64,000 nt of DNA from Rhizobiaceae bacterium CPCC 101076 (GTDB lineage Bacteria > Pseudomonadota > Alphaproteobacteria > Rhizobiales > Methylopilaceae): assembly GCA_003347645.1 (NCBI GenBank), contig QDFX01000015.1, forward strand, positions 34,700-98,699. The letters are read 5' to 3'. The translations under genes and the position numbers were made by a program. Each line of letters opens with the position of its first letter. The stretch's first letter is position 1. Below, one piece after another: positions 45,149 through 54,429 of the stretch. A model generated the notes under the pieces. The model had not been told where the DNA came from, did no database searches, and saw nothing but the letters and a program-made list of their open reading frames with translations.

Positions 45149-46534
45149 ATGAGCGAGATCGTATGCGTATCCCCGGTCGACGGACGCGAAGTAGCGCGCA
45201 AGACGACGGCCACACCGGCTGAGATCGAGACGGCGCTGGCGGAAGCCCGCGCCGCGCAGGCCGCCTGGCGCAAGACGCCACTTTCCGAGCGCAAGGCGCT
45301 GGCCGTGCGGTTCATGGATGCACTTCTCAGCATGAACCAGGAAGTGGTGCCGGAATTGGCGCTGCAGATGGGCCGGCCGGTGCGCTATGGCGGTGAGTTC
45401 AGGCCGGTCGAGGAGCGCGTGCGCACCATGATCGAGCTGGCGGATTCCTCGCTTGCCGACATCGTGCCGAAGGAGAGGGACGGCTTCCGCCGCTTCATTC
45501 GTCGCGACCCGCTCGGCGTCGTGATGGTGATCGCGCCGTGGAATTATCCGTTCCTGACGGCGGTGAACTCGATCGTTCCCGCGATCATTGCCGGCAATGC
45601 GGTGATCCTGAAGCATGCGACGCAGACGATCCTCGTTGGCGACCGCTTTCAGCAGGCGATGGACAGAGCCGGAGCGCCGAAGGGCCTGTTCCGCACGCTC
45701 GTCCTGACTCATGACGACACCACGAAGATCCTGTCCTCGGGGTCGGTCGACCATGTGAACTTCACGGGTTCGGTCGCGGGCGGCCGGGCGATCGAGAAGG
45801 CCGCCGCCGGCACGTTCACGACGATGGGTCTCGAACTCGGCGGCAAGGATCCCGCCTATGTACGGGCCGACGCCAATTTCGACTATGCGGTCGAGAACCT
45901 CGTCGACGGTGCATTCTACAATTCCGGCCAGTGCTGCTGCGGCATCGAGCGCATCTACGTGCACGAGAGCCTCTATGACGGCTTCGTCGAGAAGTTCTCC
46001 GACATCACCTCGAAATACGTGCTCGGCAACCCGCTCGACGAGACGACGACTCTCGGTCCGATGGCGCATGTACGCTTCGCCGATCTCGTCCGCGAACAGA
46101 CGGCCGAGGCTCTGGCGAAGGGTGCCAAGGCGCATCTCGATCCGAAGGACTTCCCGGCTGACAAGGCAGGCACGCCCTATCTCGCGCCGCAGGTGCTGAC
46201 CGATGTCGACCACTCGATGAAGGTGATGAAGGACGAGAGCTTCGGCCCGGTCGTCGGCATCATGAAGGTCAAGGACGACGCCGAGGCAATCCGCCTGATG
46301 AACGACTCCCCTTACGGCCTGACCGCGTCGATCTGGACGCAGGACGTCGACAAGGCGGAAGAACTCGGCAACCAGGTCGAGACCGGCACCGTCTTCATGA
46401 ACCGCTGCGACTATCTCGATCCGGCGCTCGCCTGGACTGGCGTCAAGGATACCGGCCGCGGCGCGTCCCTCTCCGAACTCGGCTACGGCATGCTGACCCG
46501 GCCGAAGAGCTTCCATCTGCGTGAAAAGATCTGA
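45149..46534 (+). CDS. NAD(P)-dependent aldehyde dehydrogenase
   Basis: 461 residues, of the ALDH superfamily. Cofactor-binding region PLGVVMVIAPWNYPFLTAVNSIVPAIIAGNAVILKHA, NAD loop VNFTGSVAGGRAIEKAAAG, catalytic Glu in LELGGKDPAYV and catalytic Cys in NSGQCCCGIERIYV are intact, and the C-terminal DESFGPVVGIMKV and NRCDYLDPALAWTGVKDTGRG segments are typical. In this cluster it would oxidise the gamma-glutamyl aldehyde made by the neighbouring alcohol dehydrogenase. It is separated from the ligase gene by a palindromic repeat and followed seven bases later by the alcohol dehydrogenase gene. Confidence 0.93.
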   Translation: MSEIVCVSPVDGREVARKTTATPAEIETALAEARAAQAAWRKTPLSERKALAVRFMDALLSMNQEVVPELALQMGRPVRYGGEFRPVEERVRTMIELADSSLADIVPKERDGFRRFIRRDPLGVVMVIAPWNYPFLTAVNSIVPAIIAGNAVILKHATQTILVGDRFQQAMDRAGAPKGLFRTLVLTHDDTTKILSSGSVDHVNFTGSVAGGRAIEKAAAGTFTTMGLELGGKDPAYVRADANFDYAVENLVDGAFYNSGQCCCGIERIYVHESLYDGFVEKFSDITSKYVLGNPLDETTTLGPMAHVRFADLVREQTAEALAKGAKAHLDPKDFPADKAGTPYLAPQVLTDVDHSMKVMKDESFGPVVGIMKVKDDAEAIRLMNDSPYGLTASIWTQDVDKAEELGNQVETGTVFMNRCDYLDPALAWTGVKDTGRGASLSELGYGMLTRPKSFHLREKI

Positions 46535-46541
46535 GGACCTG

Positions 46542-47720
46542 ATGAGTGCTGAATTGAAGGGCGCGTGGAATTATCCGACGCGCGTTCTGGTCGGACCCGG
46601 CCGCATTTCCGAACTGGCGGACGCCTGCAAGACGGCGGGGATTTCCCGGCCGCTGATCGTCACCGACAAGGGCCTCGTCGATGGCCCCGTGGTGGCCAAG
46701 GCGCGCGAGGTGCTGAAGGGCGCCGGGCTGACCTCGGACGTATTCTCCGACGTGAAGGGCAATCCGACGGAAGCCAACGTCAATGCCGGCCTCGTAGCCT
46801 ATCGCGCCGGCAAGCATGACGGCGTCGTCGCGCTCGGCGGCGGCTCGGCGCTCGACGTCGGCAAGCTCGTTGCCTTCATGGTCGGCCAGACTCGACCGGT
46901 GTGGGACTTCGAGGATGTCGGTGATTGGTACACCCGCGCCAATGCCGAGGTGATCGCACCGAGCGTCGCGGTTCCGACGACGGCCGGCACCGGCTCGGAG
47001 GTCGGCCGCGCCGCGGTCGTGACCAACGAGACGACGCACGAGAAGAAGATCATCTTCCATCCGCTCATGCTGCCGAAGATCGTCATCGCCGATCCGGAGC
47101 TGAGCGTCGGCCTGCCACCGTTCCTGACGGCCGCGACCGGCTTTGACGCGCTCGCGCATTGCATCGAGGCCTATTGCGCGCCGGGCTTCCATCCGATGGC
47201 TGACGGCATCGCGATCGAGGGCATCCGACTCATCGCGGAATACCTGCCACGTGCCTACGTCAAGGGCGACGACATCGAGGCGCGCTCGCGGATGCTGGCG
47301 GCCGGCTCGATGGGCGCGGCCGCGTTCCAGAAGGGCCTCGGCGCGGTGCATTCGGTCTCGCATCCGGTCGGCGCGATCTTCGACACTCATCACGGCCTGA
47401 CCAACGGCGTGATGCTGCCTTACGTCCTCGTCGCCAACCGCTCGGCGATCGAGGAGAAGATGGCGCTTCTCGCGCGCGTACTCGATCTGCCGAAGGGCGG
47501 CTTCGACGGCGTGTTGGAATGGATGCTCGAATTCCGTAAGGCGCTCGGCGTGCCGCACACCCTGGCCGAGCTCGGCGTCAAGGAAGACCGCGTGGCCGAA
47601 CTCGCGGAACATGCGGAACGCGATCCGTCGACCGGCGGTAACCCGCTGCCCTTCAAGGCGAAGGAATTCGAAACGCTCATTCGCGCCGCGATCCGCGGGG
47701 ACCTCGGAGCTGCTGCATGA
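46542..47720 (+). CDS. Iron-containing (group III) alcohol dehydrogenase
   Basis: 392 residues. NAD-binding GGGSALDVGKLVAFM and PTTAGTGSEVGRAAVVT, and metal ligands in FDALAHCIEAYCAPGFHPMADG (Asp, His) and HSVSHPVGAIFDTHHGLTNGVMLP (His, His), are those of the iron-activated group. The start at MSAELKG has GAGG five bases ahead; an in-frame GTG at 46521 overlaps the aldehyde dehydrogenase stop but lacks a site. In this cluster an alcohol dehydrogenase stands where the Puu polyamine pathway has an FAD amine oxidase, which is the main reason to propose an amino-alcohol substrate. Stop overlaps the next gene. Confidence 0.93.
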   Translation: MSAELKGAWNYPTRVLVGPGRISELADACKTAGISRPLIVTDKGLVDGPVVAKAREVLKGAGLTSDVFSDVKGNPTEANVNAGLVAYRAGKHDGVVALGGGSALDVGKLVAFMVGQTRPVWDFEDVGDWYTRANAEVIAPSVAVPTTAGTGSEVGRAAVVTNETTHEKKIIFHPLMLPKIVIADPELSVGLPPFLTAATGFDALAHCIEAYCAPGFHPMADGIAIEGIRLIAEYLPRAYVKGDDIEARSRMLAAGSMGAAAFQKGLGAVHSVSHPVGAIFDTHHGLTNGVMLPYVLVANRSAIEEKMALLARVLDLPKGGFDGVLEWMLEFRKALGVPHTLAELGVKEDRVAELAEHAERDPSTGGNPLPFKAKEFETLIRAAIRGDLGAAA

Positions 47721-48586
47721 CACGTGCGCCGCGCCTTTTGGTCGTGGAGGGCAACACGCCGAGCGCTCGCGCTCGGCAGGCACAGTTCATGGGCCTCACC
47801 TACAGCGAGGCCTATGCCGACGTGCTGCGGGACCTGGCCCCCGATGCTGTCGTCGATATCTGCTTTCCGACGGACGAGGGCGCGAACCTGCCGGATTCCG
47901 GCGGGCTTGCCGGCTATGACGGCGTCGCGATCACCGGTTCGTCCCTGAATATCTACAAGGGCGAGCCGGAGAGCATGAAGCAGATCGAGCTTGCGCAGGC
48001 GGTCTTCGACTCCGGCGTGCCGTTCTTCGGCTCGTGCTGGGGCCTGCAGGTCGCGTCCGTCGCGGCGGGCGGAACGGTCGTGCGCTCCAAGCAGGGCCGG
48101 GAGATCGGGCTCGCCCGCAAGATCGTGCTGACCGATGCCGGACGCAACCACGCCCTGCATGAAGGCAAAGGGCCATCCTATGATGCGCCTGCCGTCCACA
48201 CCGACGAAGTCGGCATGAAACCCGACGGCATGACGGTGACCGCGACCAATGCATTCTCCGAGGTGCAGGCTGCGGAAATCAAACACGGTAAAGGCACGTT
48301 CTGGGGCGTGCAGTATCATCCCGAGTTCACGCTCGACGACATGGCCGCGGTCGTCGCCCGTTATGGTCAGATTCTTGTCGACGAGGGGCCGTTCCGCGAC
48401 CTCGACGAGCTGAACAGGCACGCCGAGGATCTGCGTGCCTTGGGCAAGGACCCGGCGCGCAAGGACATCGCCTGGCGGCTTGGCTACGATTCCGATGTTC
48501 TGGAAACTGGCCGGCGCCTCACCGAAATCCGCAACTGGATCGAAAAATTGGTGAGGCCGAGCATGAGCGCACGCGGTAGACTTTAG
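47717..48586 (+). CDS. Class I glutamine amidotransferase-like hydrolase
   Basis: 289 residues. Catalytic triad of class I amidotransferases: Cys in PFFGSCWGLQVASVAAGG, His and Glu in WGVQYHPEFTLDD; no synthetase domain follows. The closest functional parallel is PuuD, which splits gamma-glutamyl-GABA. Here it would release glutamate from the final gamma-glutamyl amino acid (gamma-glutamylglycine if the substrate was ethanolamine). ATGA overlap with the alcohol dehydrogenase. The C-terminal ~60 residues (DPARKDIAWRLGYDSDVLE...) form an extra helical tail of unknown role, found with this subgroup. Confidence 0.87.
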   Translation: MTRAPRLLVVEGNTPSARARQAQFMGLTYSEAYADVLRDLAPDAVVDICFPTDEGANLPDSGGLAGYDGVAITGSSLNIYKGEPESMKQIELAQAVFDSGVPFFGSCWGLQVASVAAGGTVVRSKQGREIGLARKIVLTDAGRNHALHEGKGPSYDAPAVHTDEVGMKPDGMTVTATNAFSEVQAAEIKHGKGTFWGVQYHPEFTLDDMAAVVARYGQILVDEGPFRDLDELNRHAEDLRALGKDPARKDIAWRLGYDSDVLETGRRLTEIRNWIEKLVRPSMSARGRL

Positions 48587-48587
48587 T

Positions 48588-48622
48588 CATCGTCCCGGGA
48601 TTCGTAGTGCGGATTCCGGGAT
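48588..48622. repeat. Short imperfect palindrome between clusters
   Basis: TCCCGGGATTCG and CGGATTCCGGGA face each other around AGTG-like centre just behind the amidotransferase stop. It could end transcription of the cluster, though no T-run follows. It is similar in style to the GC-rich repeats elsewhere but not clearly of the same family. Confidence 0.45.
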
Positions 48623-48722
48623 AACAGCCTTCCGTTTTCGGCACTTGCTCGCCGGCCAAATTGCCGCAAGTCTTTGGACTGTCGTCTAGCTGCCCTATGT
48701 CGTCGCCGGGGAGAGAGAATCC

Positions 48723-49721
48723 ATGCAGCTTGGAATGATCGGCCTCGGCCGGATGGGCGGAAACATCGTTCGCCGCCTGCTCAAGAACGGTCATACGGCC
48801 GTGATTTACGACCGTGATCCAGCGGTTGTCGCCAAGCTTGCGGAGGAGGGGCCAACCGGTACGTCCGACCTCGCGGATTTCGTCGCCAAGCTCGAAAAGC
48901 CGCGCACGGCCTGGGTCATGGTGCCCGCCGGCGACATCACCGAAGCGGTGGTCAATGAACTCGCACGCCTGATGGAGCCGGGCGACACGATCATCGACGG
49001 CGGCAACAGTTTCTGGAAGGACGATATCCGCCGCGCCAAGATGCTGGCCGAGAAGGGCATCCATTACATGGATGTCGGTACCTCCGGTGGCATCTGGGGC
49101 GTCGAGCGCGGCTATTGCCTGATGATCGGCGGCGACAAGGAAGCCTTCGATCGTATCGAGCCGATCTTCGCCACGCTCGCGCCGGGGCATGGCGACATTC
49201 CGCGCACCGCCGGCCGCAACGGCGACTGGGCGCGATCCGAACAGGGCTACATTCATGCCGGCCCGAATGGCGCCGGTCATTTCGTGAAGATGATCCACAA
49301 CGGCATCGAATACGGAATGATGCAGGCCTACGCCGAGGGCTTCGACATCCTGAAGAACGCCGCTTCCGAGCGTCTTCCGGAAGACGAACGAATCCAGATT
49401 GACATCACGGAAGTCGCCGAAGTCTGGCGGCGCGGCAGCGTCGTTACATCCTGGCTGCTCGATCTCAGCGCCGCCGCTTTCATGGAAGACGGCGAGCTTG
49501 CCCAGTATTCCGGCTATGTCGACGATTCCGGCGAGGGTCGCTGGACCGTCCAGGCCGCGATCGCCGAGGCCGTTCCGGCCGAAGTTCTGACCTCCGCCCT
49601 CTACACGCGCTTCCGTTCGCGCCAGGAACACACCTTCGCGGAGAAGGTGCTCTCGGCCATGCGTAAGGGCTTCGGCGGACATCTCGAACCAAAGGTCCCG
49701 CCGCCAGATGTTGATAAGTAA
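48723..49721 (+). CDS. gnd: 6-phosphogluconate dehydrogenase, short decarboxylating form
   Basis: 332 residues, the short GndA-like form (E. coli Gnd has ~468). Oxidises 6-phosphogluconate to ribulose 5-phosphate and CO2. N-terminal Rossmann [24 protein letters not shown], substrate motifs [38 protein letters not shown], and [33 protein letters not shown] with the catalytic Lys and Asn. Short forms often use NAD rather than NADP; residues after the glycine loop (YDRDPAV, with Asp) agree with NAD. Its end overlaps zwf by 14 bases. Confidence 0.95.
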   Translation: MQLGMIGLGRMGGNIVRRLLKNGHTAVIYDRDPAVVAKLAEEGPTGTSDLADFVAKLEKPRTAWVMVPAGDITEAVVNELARLMEPGDTIIDGGNSFWKDDIRRAKMLAEKGIHYMDVGTSGGIWGVERGYCLMIGGDKEAFDRIEPIFATLAPGHGDIPRTAGRNGDWARSEQGYIHAGPNGAGHFVKMIHNGIEYGMMQAYAEGFDILKNAASERLPEDERIQIDITEVAEVWRRGSVVTSWLLDLSAAAFMEDGELAQYSGYVDDSGEGRWTVQAAIAEAVPAEVLTSALYTRFRSRQEHTFAEKVLSAMRKGFGGHLEPKVPPPDVDK

Positions 49722-51234
49722 CGAGACGCGCAAACCGCCGGCGGCTCCGCCCTGTTCGTTCGTGATCTTCGGCGCCTCGGGTGATCTCACCCGGCGGCTT
49801 TTGTTGCCTGCGCTCTACAATCTGGCTGCGACAGGACTGCTCTCCGAAGGTTTCTCGATCGTCGGCGTCGCCCGCCATGATCAGCCGCCTGAAGAGTTTC
49901 GCCTCCAGCTACAGGACTCGCTGAAGGAGTTCGCCACTCAGGCCGTCGATCCCGAGACGGCGCAATGGCTTCTGTCCTGCGTGACATATGTCTCGGGCGA
50001 CTTCGACAACGACGAGACCTACGCCAAGCTCGGACGCGAACTCGATCGGATCGAGCAGAACGGGCGTACCAAGGGCAACCGCCTGTTCTATTGCGCGACG
50101 CCGCCGGCGGCCTTCGCGCCGATCGCCCAGCATCTGGCAAAGGCCGGGCTGACGCGCGAGGAGAATGGCGCCTGGCGTCGCGTCATCATCGAGAAGCCGT
50201 TCGGCACCGACCTCGAATCCGCCAGGGAACTCAACCGCAAGCTTCTCGCCGTCCTGAAGGAAGACCAGATTTTCCGCATGGACCATTATCTCGGCAAGGA
50301 GACGGTCCAGAACATCCTCATCCTGCGCTTCGCCAACGGCCTGTTCGAGCCGGTGTGGAACCGCAATCATATCGACCACGTGCAGATCACCGTCGCGGAG
50401 ACGGTCGATGTCGGTACGCGCGGCAAGTTCTACGATGTGACCGGCGCGCTGCGCGACATGGTGCCGAACCATCTCTTCCAGCTTCTCTCGCTCGTCGCGA
50501 TGGAGCCGCCGTCGCGCTTCGATGCGAATGCTGTGCGCTCCGAGAAGGCCGAGGCCTTGGACTCGATCCGTCAGGTGACGGAGAAGGAAGCGATCGCGAT
50601 GTCGGTACGCGCGCAATATCGCGGCGGCTATGTCGGCGATCGCGAGATCACCTCCTATCGCAAATCGCCGGACGTCATGCCGGGTTCGACCACCGAGACA
50701 TTCGCCGCGCTGAAGCTCGAAGTCGACAATTGGCGCTGGGCCGGCGTGCCGTTCTATCTGCGCACCGGCAAGGCCCTTAACAAGCGTCGCAGCGAGATCG
50801 TCATCAAATTCAAGAACGCGCCGGTTTCGATGTTCAGGAACCTGTCGATGGACGAACTCGGCGACAACGATCTGGTCATCCGCATCCAGCCCGACGAGGG
50901 CATGGTCCTGCACTTCAACGCCAAGGTGCCGGGTCCGGAAATCCAGACCGTACCGGTCGGCATGACCTTCCAGTACAAGGACTATTTCGAGGCGGCGCCC
51001 GCGACCGGCTACGAGACTCTGATCTACGATTGCATGGTTGGCGACGCGATCCTCTACCAGCGCGCGGATGGTGTCGAAGCCGGCTGGCGCGCGGTGCAGC
51101 CCTTCCTCGATGCCTGGGAAAAGGCCGGACCGATGGGCATGCATACTTACGAGGCGGGCAGCGACGGGCCGGAGGCCTCCGAGCACCTGCTCGAAAAGGA
51201 CGGGCGCACCTGGCGCTCGCTCTATAACGGATGA
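49708..51234 (+). CDS. zwf: Glucose-6-phosphate 1-dehydrogenase
   Basis: 508 residues. First step of the oxidative pentose phosphate and Entner-Doudoroff routes. N-terminal [21 protein letters not shown] is the dinucleotide loop; [13 protein letters not shown] and the substrate signature [21 protein letters not shown] with catalytic His and Lys are intact; the C-terminal domain is complete. Start overlaps gnd, and its stop overlaps pgl (ATGA), so gnd-zwf-pgl are translated together. Confidence 0.98.
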   Translation: MLISNETRKPPAAPPCSFVIFGASGDLTRRLLLPALYNLAATGLLSEGFSIVGVARHDQPPEEFRLQLQDSLKEFATQAVDPETAQWLLSCVTYVSGDFDNDETYAKLGRELDRIEQNGRTKGNRLFYCATPPAAFAPIAQHLAKAGLTREENGAWRRVIIEKPFGTDLESARELNRKLLAVLKEDQIFRMDHYLGKETVQNILILRFANGLFEPVWNRNHIDHVQITVAETVDVGTRGKFYDVTGALRDMVPNHLFQLLSLVAMEPPSRFDANAVRSEKAEALDSIRQVTEKEAIAMSVRAQYRGGYVGDREITSYRKSPDVMPGSTTETFAALKLEVDNWRWAGVPFYLRTGKALNKRRSEIVIKFKNAPVSMFRNLSMDELGDNDLVIRIQPDEGMVLHFNAKVPGPEIQTVPVGMTFQYKDYFEAAPATGYETLIYDCMVGDAILYQRADGVEAGWRAVQPFLDAWEKAGPMGMHTYEAGSDGPEASEHLLEKDGRTWRSLYNG

Positions 51235-51938
51235 CGCTGAACGTCGAAATCCTGCAGGATCCGGACGATCTCGCCGAGCGTGCGAGGCAGTGGTTTCTGT
51301 CGGCGATCGACCATAATCCGGGCCGGGTGGCGGTCTGCCTGACCGGCGGCTCGACGCCTGAGCGTCTCTATCGGCTCCTCGCGGGTGAGAACCTGCCCTG
51401 GGAGCGCATCCACGTCTTCTTCAGCGACGAGCGTTTCGTGCCGCCGGGAGACGAATTGAGCAATGCCGGAATGGCGCGGCGGGTGCTGCTCGACCATGTA
51501 CCCATGCCGGCCGAAAACGTCCATGCGATCCCGACCGAGACCGCGTCGCCGGAAGAGAGTGCCCGTCTCTACGAAGCCGAGTTGAAGGCGTTCTACGGCG
51601 CTGACAAGCTCGACGCATCGCGCCCGTTGTTCGATCTCGTACTGAACGGTATGGGAGATGACGGCCACACGGCCTCGCTGTTCGCGGGCATGTCGACGCT
51701 GAACGAGAGCGAGAAGTGGGTCGTCGCGTCCGAGCCCGGCATGAAGCCCTTCGTGCCGCGCGTGACGCTGACTTTCCCCGCGCTCGAGAGCTGCCGGTTC
51801 TCGGCTTTCCTGGTGGCCGGAGCCACCAAGGCGGCGACTTTGGCACGCGTCCGGGCAGGCGAGGATCTGCCCTCGGCACGGCTGAAACCGCATGGCGATC
51901 TGGTCTGGCTGATCGACCGGGCCGCTTCCACCGGCTGA
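51231..51938 (+). CDS. pgl: 6-phosphogluconolactonase
   Basis: 235 residues, DevB/NagB-like fold. Hydrolyses the lactone made by Zwf. Marker segments are VAVCLTGGSTPERLYRLLA, FFSDERFVPPGDELSNAGMAR and LVLNGMGDDGHTASLFAG. Length normal; start ATG shares four bases with the zwf stop. Third gene of the gnd-zwf-pgl operon. Confidence 0.97.
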   Translation: MTLNVEILQDPDDLAERARQWFLSAIDHNPGRVAVCLTGGSTPERLYRLLAGENLPWERIHVFFSDERFVPPGDELSNAGMARRVLLDHVPMPAENVHAIPTETASPEESARLYEAELKAFYGADKLDASRPLFDLVLNGMGDDGHTASLFAGMSTLNESEKWVVASEPGMKPFVPRVTLTFPALESCRFSAFLVAGATKAATLARVRAGEDLPSARLKPHGDLVWLIDRAASTG

Positions 51939-51983
51939 CCCGGAACTGGACCGCTCTTCCCGGGACGCGTATGCAGGCAACCC

Positions 51984-52703
51984 ATGCCTGACACGGTTTC
52001 GCCCTATCTGAGGTTCGACAACGTTTCGCTCGGCCGAGGGGCGCGAACCGTGTTCGACGGGTTCTCGGCATCTCTAGGCGAACGGCGGGTCGGGCTGATC
52101 GGCAATAACGGCTCGGGCAAGAGCACGCTGCTTCGGCTCGCGGCAGGGCTTCTGCTTCCGGATGCCGGCGAAGTCTTCGTCGAAGGACTGGAGACGAAAA
52201 CCCACCGCGGTGAACTGCCCGGCAATGTCGGTTTCCTGTTCCAGAATCCCGACCACCAGATCCTGTTTCCGACGGTCGGCGAGGAGATCGCCTTCGGTCT
52301 CACCGAGAAGGGAATGACGGACGCCGAGGCGAATGCCGCGGCACGCGAACTTCTCGCTGCAAACGGTTGCGAGGGGTGGGAAAAGCGTGCGGTTCACGAG
52401 CTCTCGGAAGGACAGCGGCAACTCGTCTGCCTGCTCTCGGTGATCGCGCCTGAACCCTCGGTGCTCCTTCTCGACGAGCCATTCTCGAGCCTCGATCTGC
52501 CGACCCGCCTCGACCTGTCGGACCGGCTGCGTGCGCTGCCGCAAGCGGTCGTCATGGCCAGCCATGATTTCGAATTCCTGTCGGCTTTCGACCGTCTGCT
52601 CTGGCTTGACGACGGCCGTGTCCGAGAGGACGGCAGGCCCGCGACTGTCATCGCCGCCTACGAGGCGTCCATACGCGGCCTGAAGACAGCGAGGCGGGCA
52701 TGA
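51984..52703 (+). CDS. bioM: Biotin ECF transporter ATPase BioM
   Basis: 239 residues. ABC ATPase with Walker A GNNGSGKSTLLRLAAG, Q-loop GFLFQNPDHQILFPTVGEEIAFGL (the PDHQ and EEIAFG phrases mark energy-coupling-factor ATPases), signature ELSEGQRQLVCLLSV and Walker B SVLLLDEPFSSLD. It powers uptake by the BioN-BioY complex. Stop overlaps bioN by four bases. No BioR-type site (TTAT-N2-ATAA) was seen upstream. Confidence 0.93.
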   Translation: MPDTVSPYLRFDNVSLGRGARTVFDGFSASLGERRVGLIGNNGSGKSTLLRLAAGLLLPDAGEVFVEGLETKTHRGELPGNVGFLFQNPDHQILFPTVGEEIAFGLTEKGMTDAEANAAARELLAANGCEGWEKRAVHELSEGQRQLVCLLSVIAPEPSVLLLDEPFSSLDLPTRLDLSDRLRALPQAVVMASHDFEFLSAFDRLLWLDDGRVREDGRPATVIAAYEASIRGLKTARRA

Positions 52704-53323
52704 TCTCGAACTATCTCGGCCGTGAGACCTGGCTGCACCGCATGCCGGCCGGCGCGAAGCTGGCCGCGCTCGCCATTCTCAGCGTCGTCATCCTTCCGGT
52801 CGACGACTGGCGCGCGCTTGTCGCGGCGCTCGCCGGAGTGGTGCTGCTCTACGCCTCGCTCGGCAAGGAAGCCTTCAAACGGCTGGCGATGATCCGTTCA
52901 TTCGCGGTGCTTCTGGCCATCATCGCCGCGCTGCATCTCCTCGCCGGAACATGGCAGGAAGCTGTCGCCGCGGTGGCAAGGCTCGTGATGATGATCCTGC
53001 TTGCGGACCTCGTCAGCATGACGACGACCATGCAGGCGATGATGGCGGCATTGACGCCGGTGCTCACATTGCTGCGACCATTCGGCCTCAATCCGAGGAA
53101 GCTATCACTTGCGGTTTCGCTCGCGATCCGGTTCATCCCCGTATTGAGCGCCAATTGGGAGGCGCGGAGCGAAGCTTGGCGGGCCCGTACGGGACGGCGG
53201 CCTTCGTTCAGACTGCTTGGCCCGTTCATCGCCGATACATTTCGGATAGCGGATCATGTGGCGGAAGCGCTGGATGCGCGCGGTGTCGCGCGGTCCCGGC
53301 GCGGGGGACGAGAATGGGGTTGA
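52700..53323 (+). CDS. bioN: Biotin ECF transporter transmembrane protein BioN (EcfT)
   Basis: 207 residues with about five hydrophobic helices. EcfT coupling motifs are present near the C-terminus as EARSEAWRARTGR and AEALDARGVARS, the second with the Ala-Arg-Gly signature that rides in the ATPase groove. Joins BioM to the substrate-binding BioY in the inner membrane. Overlaps bioM (ATGA) and, by ten bases, the first bioY. Confidence 0.92.
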   Translation: MISNYLGRETWLHRMPAGAKLAALAILSVVILPVDDWRALVAALAGVVLLYASLGKEAFKRLAMIRSFAVLLAIIAALHLLAGTWQEAVAAVARLVMMILLADLVSMTTTMQAMMAALTPVLTLLRPFGLNPRKLSLAVSLAIRFIPVLSANWEARSEAWRARTGRRPSFRLLGPFIADTFRIADHVAEALDARGVARSRRGGREWG

Positions 53324-53871
53324 GAGATCTTGCACTGATCGTCCTGTTCGCGGCCATCATCGCCGCGCTCGGGTGGGTTCCGAAGGTCGATCTGCCGTTC
53401 GCGGCCGGTGTGCCGATCACGGCCCAGAGCATGGGCGTGACGCTCGCGGGCGTGATGCTCGGCGCGCGCCGGGGTGCTCTGGCGGCCGCTCTCTTCGTCC
53501 TGCTTCTGCTGTTCGGTGCTCCGCTGCTTGCCGGTGGGCGAGGCGGACTTGAAGTATTCGCCGGCCCGACTGCCGGTTTCATCCTCGGTTTCATTCCGGC
53601 GGCTTTCGTCTCCGGCTATCTGTTCGATCGCTGGTCGCTCCGTCTTGGAATGTTCGGCGCGGCATTTCTCGCCTCGGTCGTCGGCGGCTATGTCCTGCTG
53701 AACCTGATCGGCATTCCGGTGCTGATGGCGGTGAACGGAACGGGTCTCGACGAGGCCGCGGTCACGGCACTGTCGCTTCTTCCCGGTGGATTGTTGAAGG
53801 CTTTGGCCACCGGCGTGGTGTCATATGTCACGCGTCCCGATAAGGTGGCGGGGACCGAAGCGGGGGTCTGA
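53314..53871 (+). CDS. bioY: Biotin transporter S component BioY, first copy
   Basis: 185 residues, six hydrophobic helices. BioY hallmarks: PITAQSMGVTLAGVMLGARRGALAAALFVLLLLFGAPLLAGGRGGLEVFAGPTAGFILGFIPAAF is the central region, in which the AGGRGG-GPTAG-LGF motifs line the biotin site. It is the high-affinity binding subunit. ATG lies within the end of bioN. It is followed three bases later by a second bioY. Confidence 0.93.
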   Translation: MGLRDLALIVLFAAIIAALGWVPKVDLPFAAGVPITAQSMGVTLAGVMLGARRGALAAALFVLLLLFGAPLLAGGRGGLEVFAGPTAGFILGFIPAAFVSGYLFDRWSLRLGMFGAAFLASVVGGYVLLNLIGIPVLMAVNGTGLDEAAVTALSLLPGGLLKALATGVVSYVTRPDKVAGTEAGV

Positions 53872-53874
53872 TTC

Positions 53875-54429
53875 ATGGAAACGCGCGACCTCGTCCGGAT
53901 CGCTCTATTCGCAGCGATCATCGGAGCGCTCGGGCTGCTCCCGAAATTCGATCTGCCGGTTGCCGGCGGCGTGCCGATCACGCTTCAGAGCCTCGGCATC
54001 ATGCTGGCTGGCGTCGCGCTGGGCGCGCGCAACGGTGCCCTGGCGGTGCTGCTCTTCATTTTCCTCGTCGCGCTCGGAGCGCCGATCCTTGCGGGCGGCC
54101 GTGGCGGCCTTGGCGTTTTCTACGGGCCGAGCGCGGGCTTCATCCTGGGCTTTGTTCCGGCCGCGTTTGTCGCCGGTCTGGTGATGTCCAGGCTAGAGGA
54201 CGTCCCGATCATCCCAGCGGCCATCATCGCCTCGCTGATCGGCGGCATCGGCGTCATGTATCTGTTCGGCGTGCCATTTCTCGCATGGAAGGCCGACATG
54301 ACGTTCGTTCAGGCCTTGCTCGCCTGCATGGCCTTCGTGCCGGGCGACATGCTGAAAGCGATTGCTGTCGGCTTCATCGCCGATGCCGCGAGCCGCGCGG
54401 TGCCGAAGGCGATCGCCGGACGGGGATGA
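53875..54429 (+). CDS. bioY: Biotin transporter S component BioY, second copy
   Basis: 184 residues, alignable end to end with the preceding copy (PITLQSLGIMLAGVALGARNGALAVLLF, GAPILAGGRGGLGVFYGPSAGFILGFVPAAFVAG). The two share about half of their residues by eye, so the duplication is old. The C-terminal half differs most (FLAWKADMTFVQALLACMAFVPGDMLKAIAVG against the AVNGTGLDEAA segment of the first copy), so substrate or partner may differ. Stop overlaps the ATG of the acyl-CoA ligase gene. Confidence 0.92.
   Translation: METRDLVRIALFAAIIGALGLLPKFDLPVAGGVPITLQSLGIMLAGVALGARNGALAVLLFIFLVALGAPILAGGRGGLGVFYGPSAGFILGFVPAAFVAGLVMSRLEDVPIIPAAIIASLIGGIGVMYLFGVPFLAWKADMTFVQALLACMAFVPGDMLKAIAVGFIADAASRAVPKAIAGRG

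Noticed and set aside
44849..46516. Long minus-strand frame (about 555 codons) opposite the aldehyde dehydrogenase gene
   Set aside because: Mirror image of a real gene through GC codon bias; composition dominated by Arg/Asp/Ala, no motifs.
43625..48586. Reading the ligase cluster as a plain putrescine (Puu) pathway
   Set aside because: No FAD-dependent gamma-glutamylputrescine oxidase is present, and an alcohol dehydrogenase stands in its place; the permease is of the ethanolamine rather than the PuuP type.
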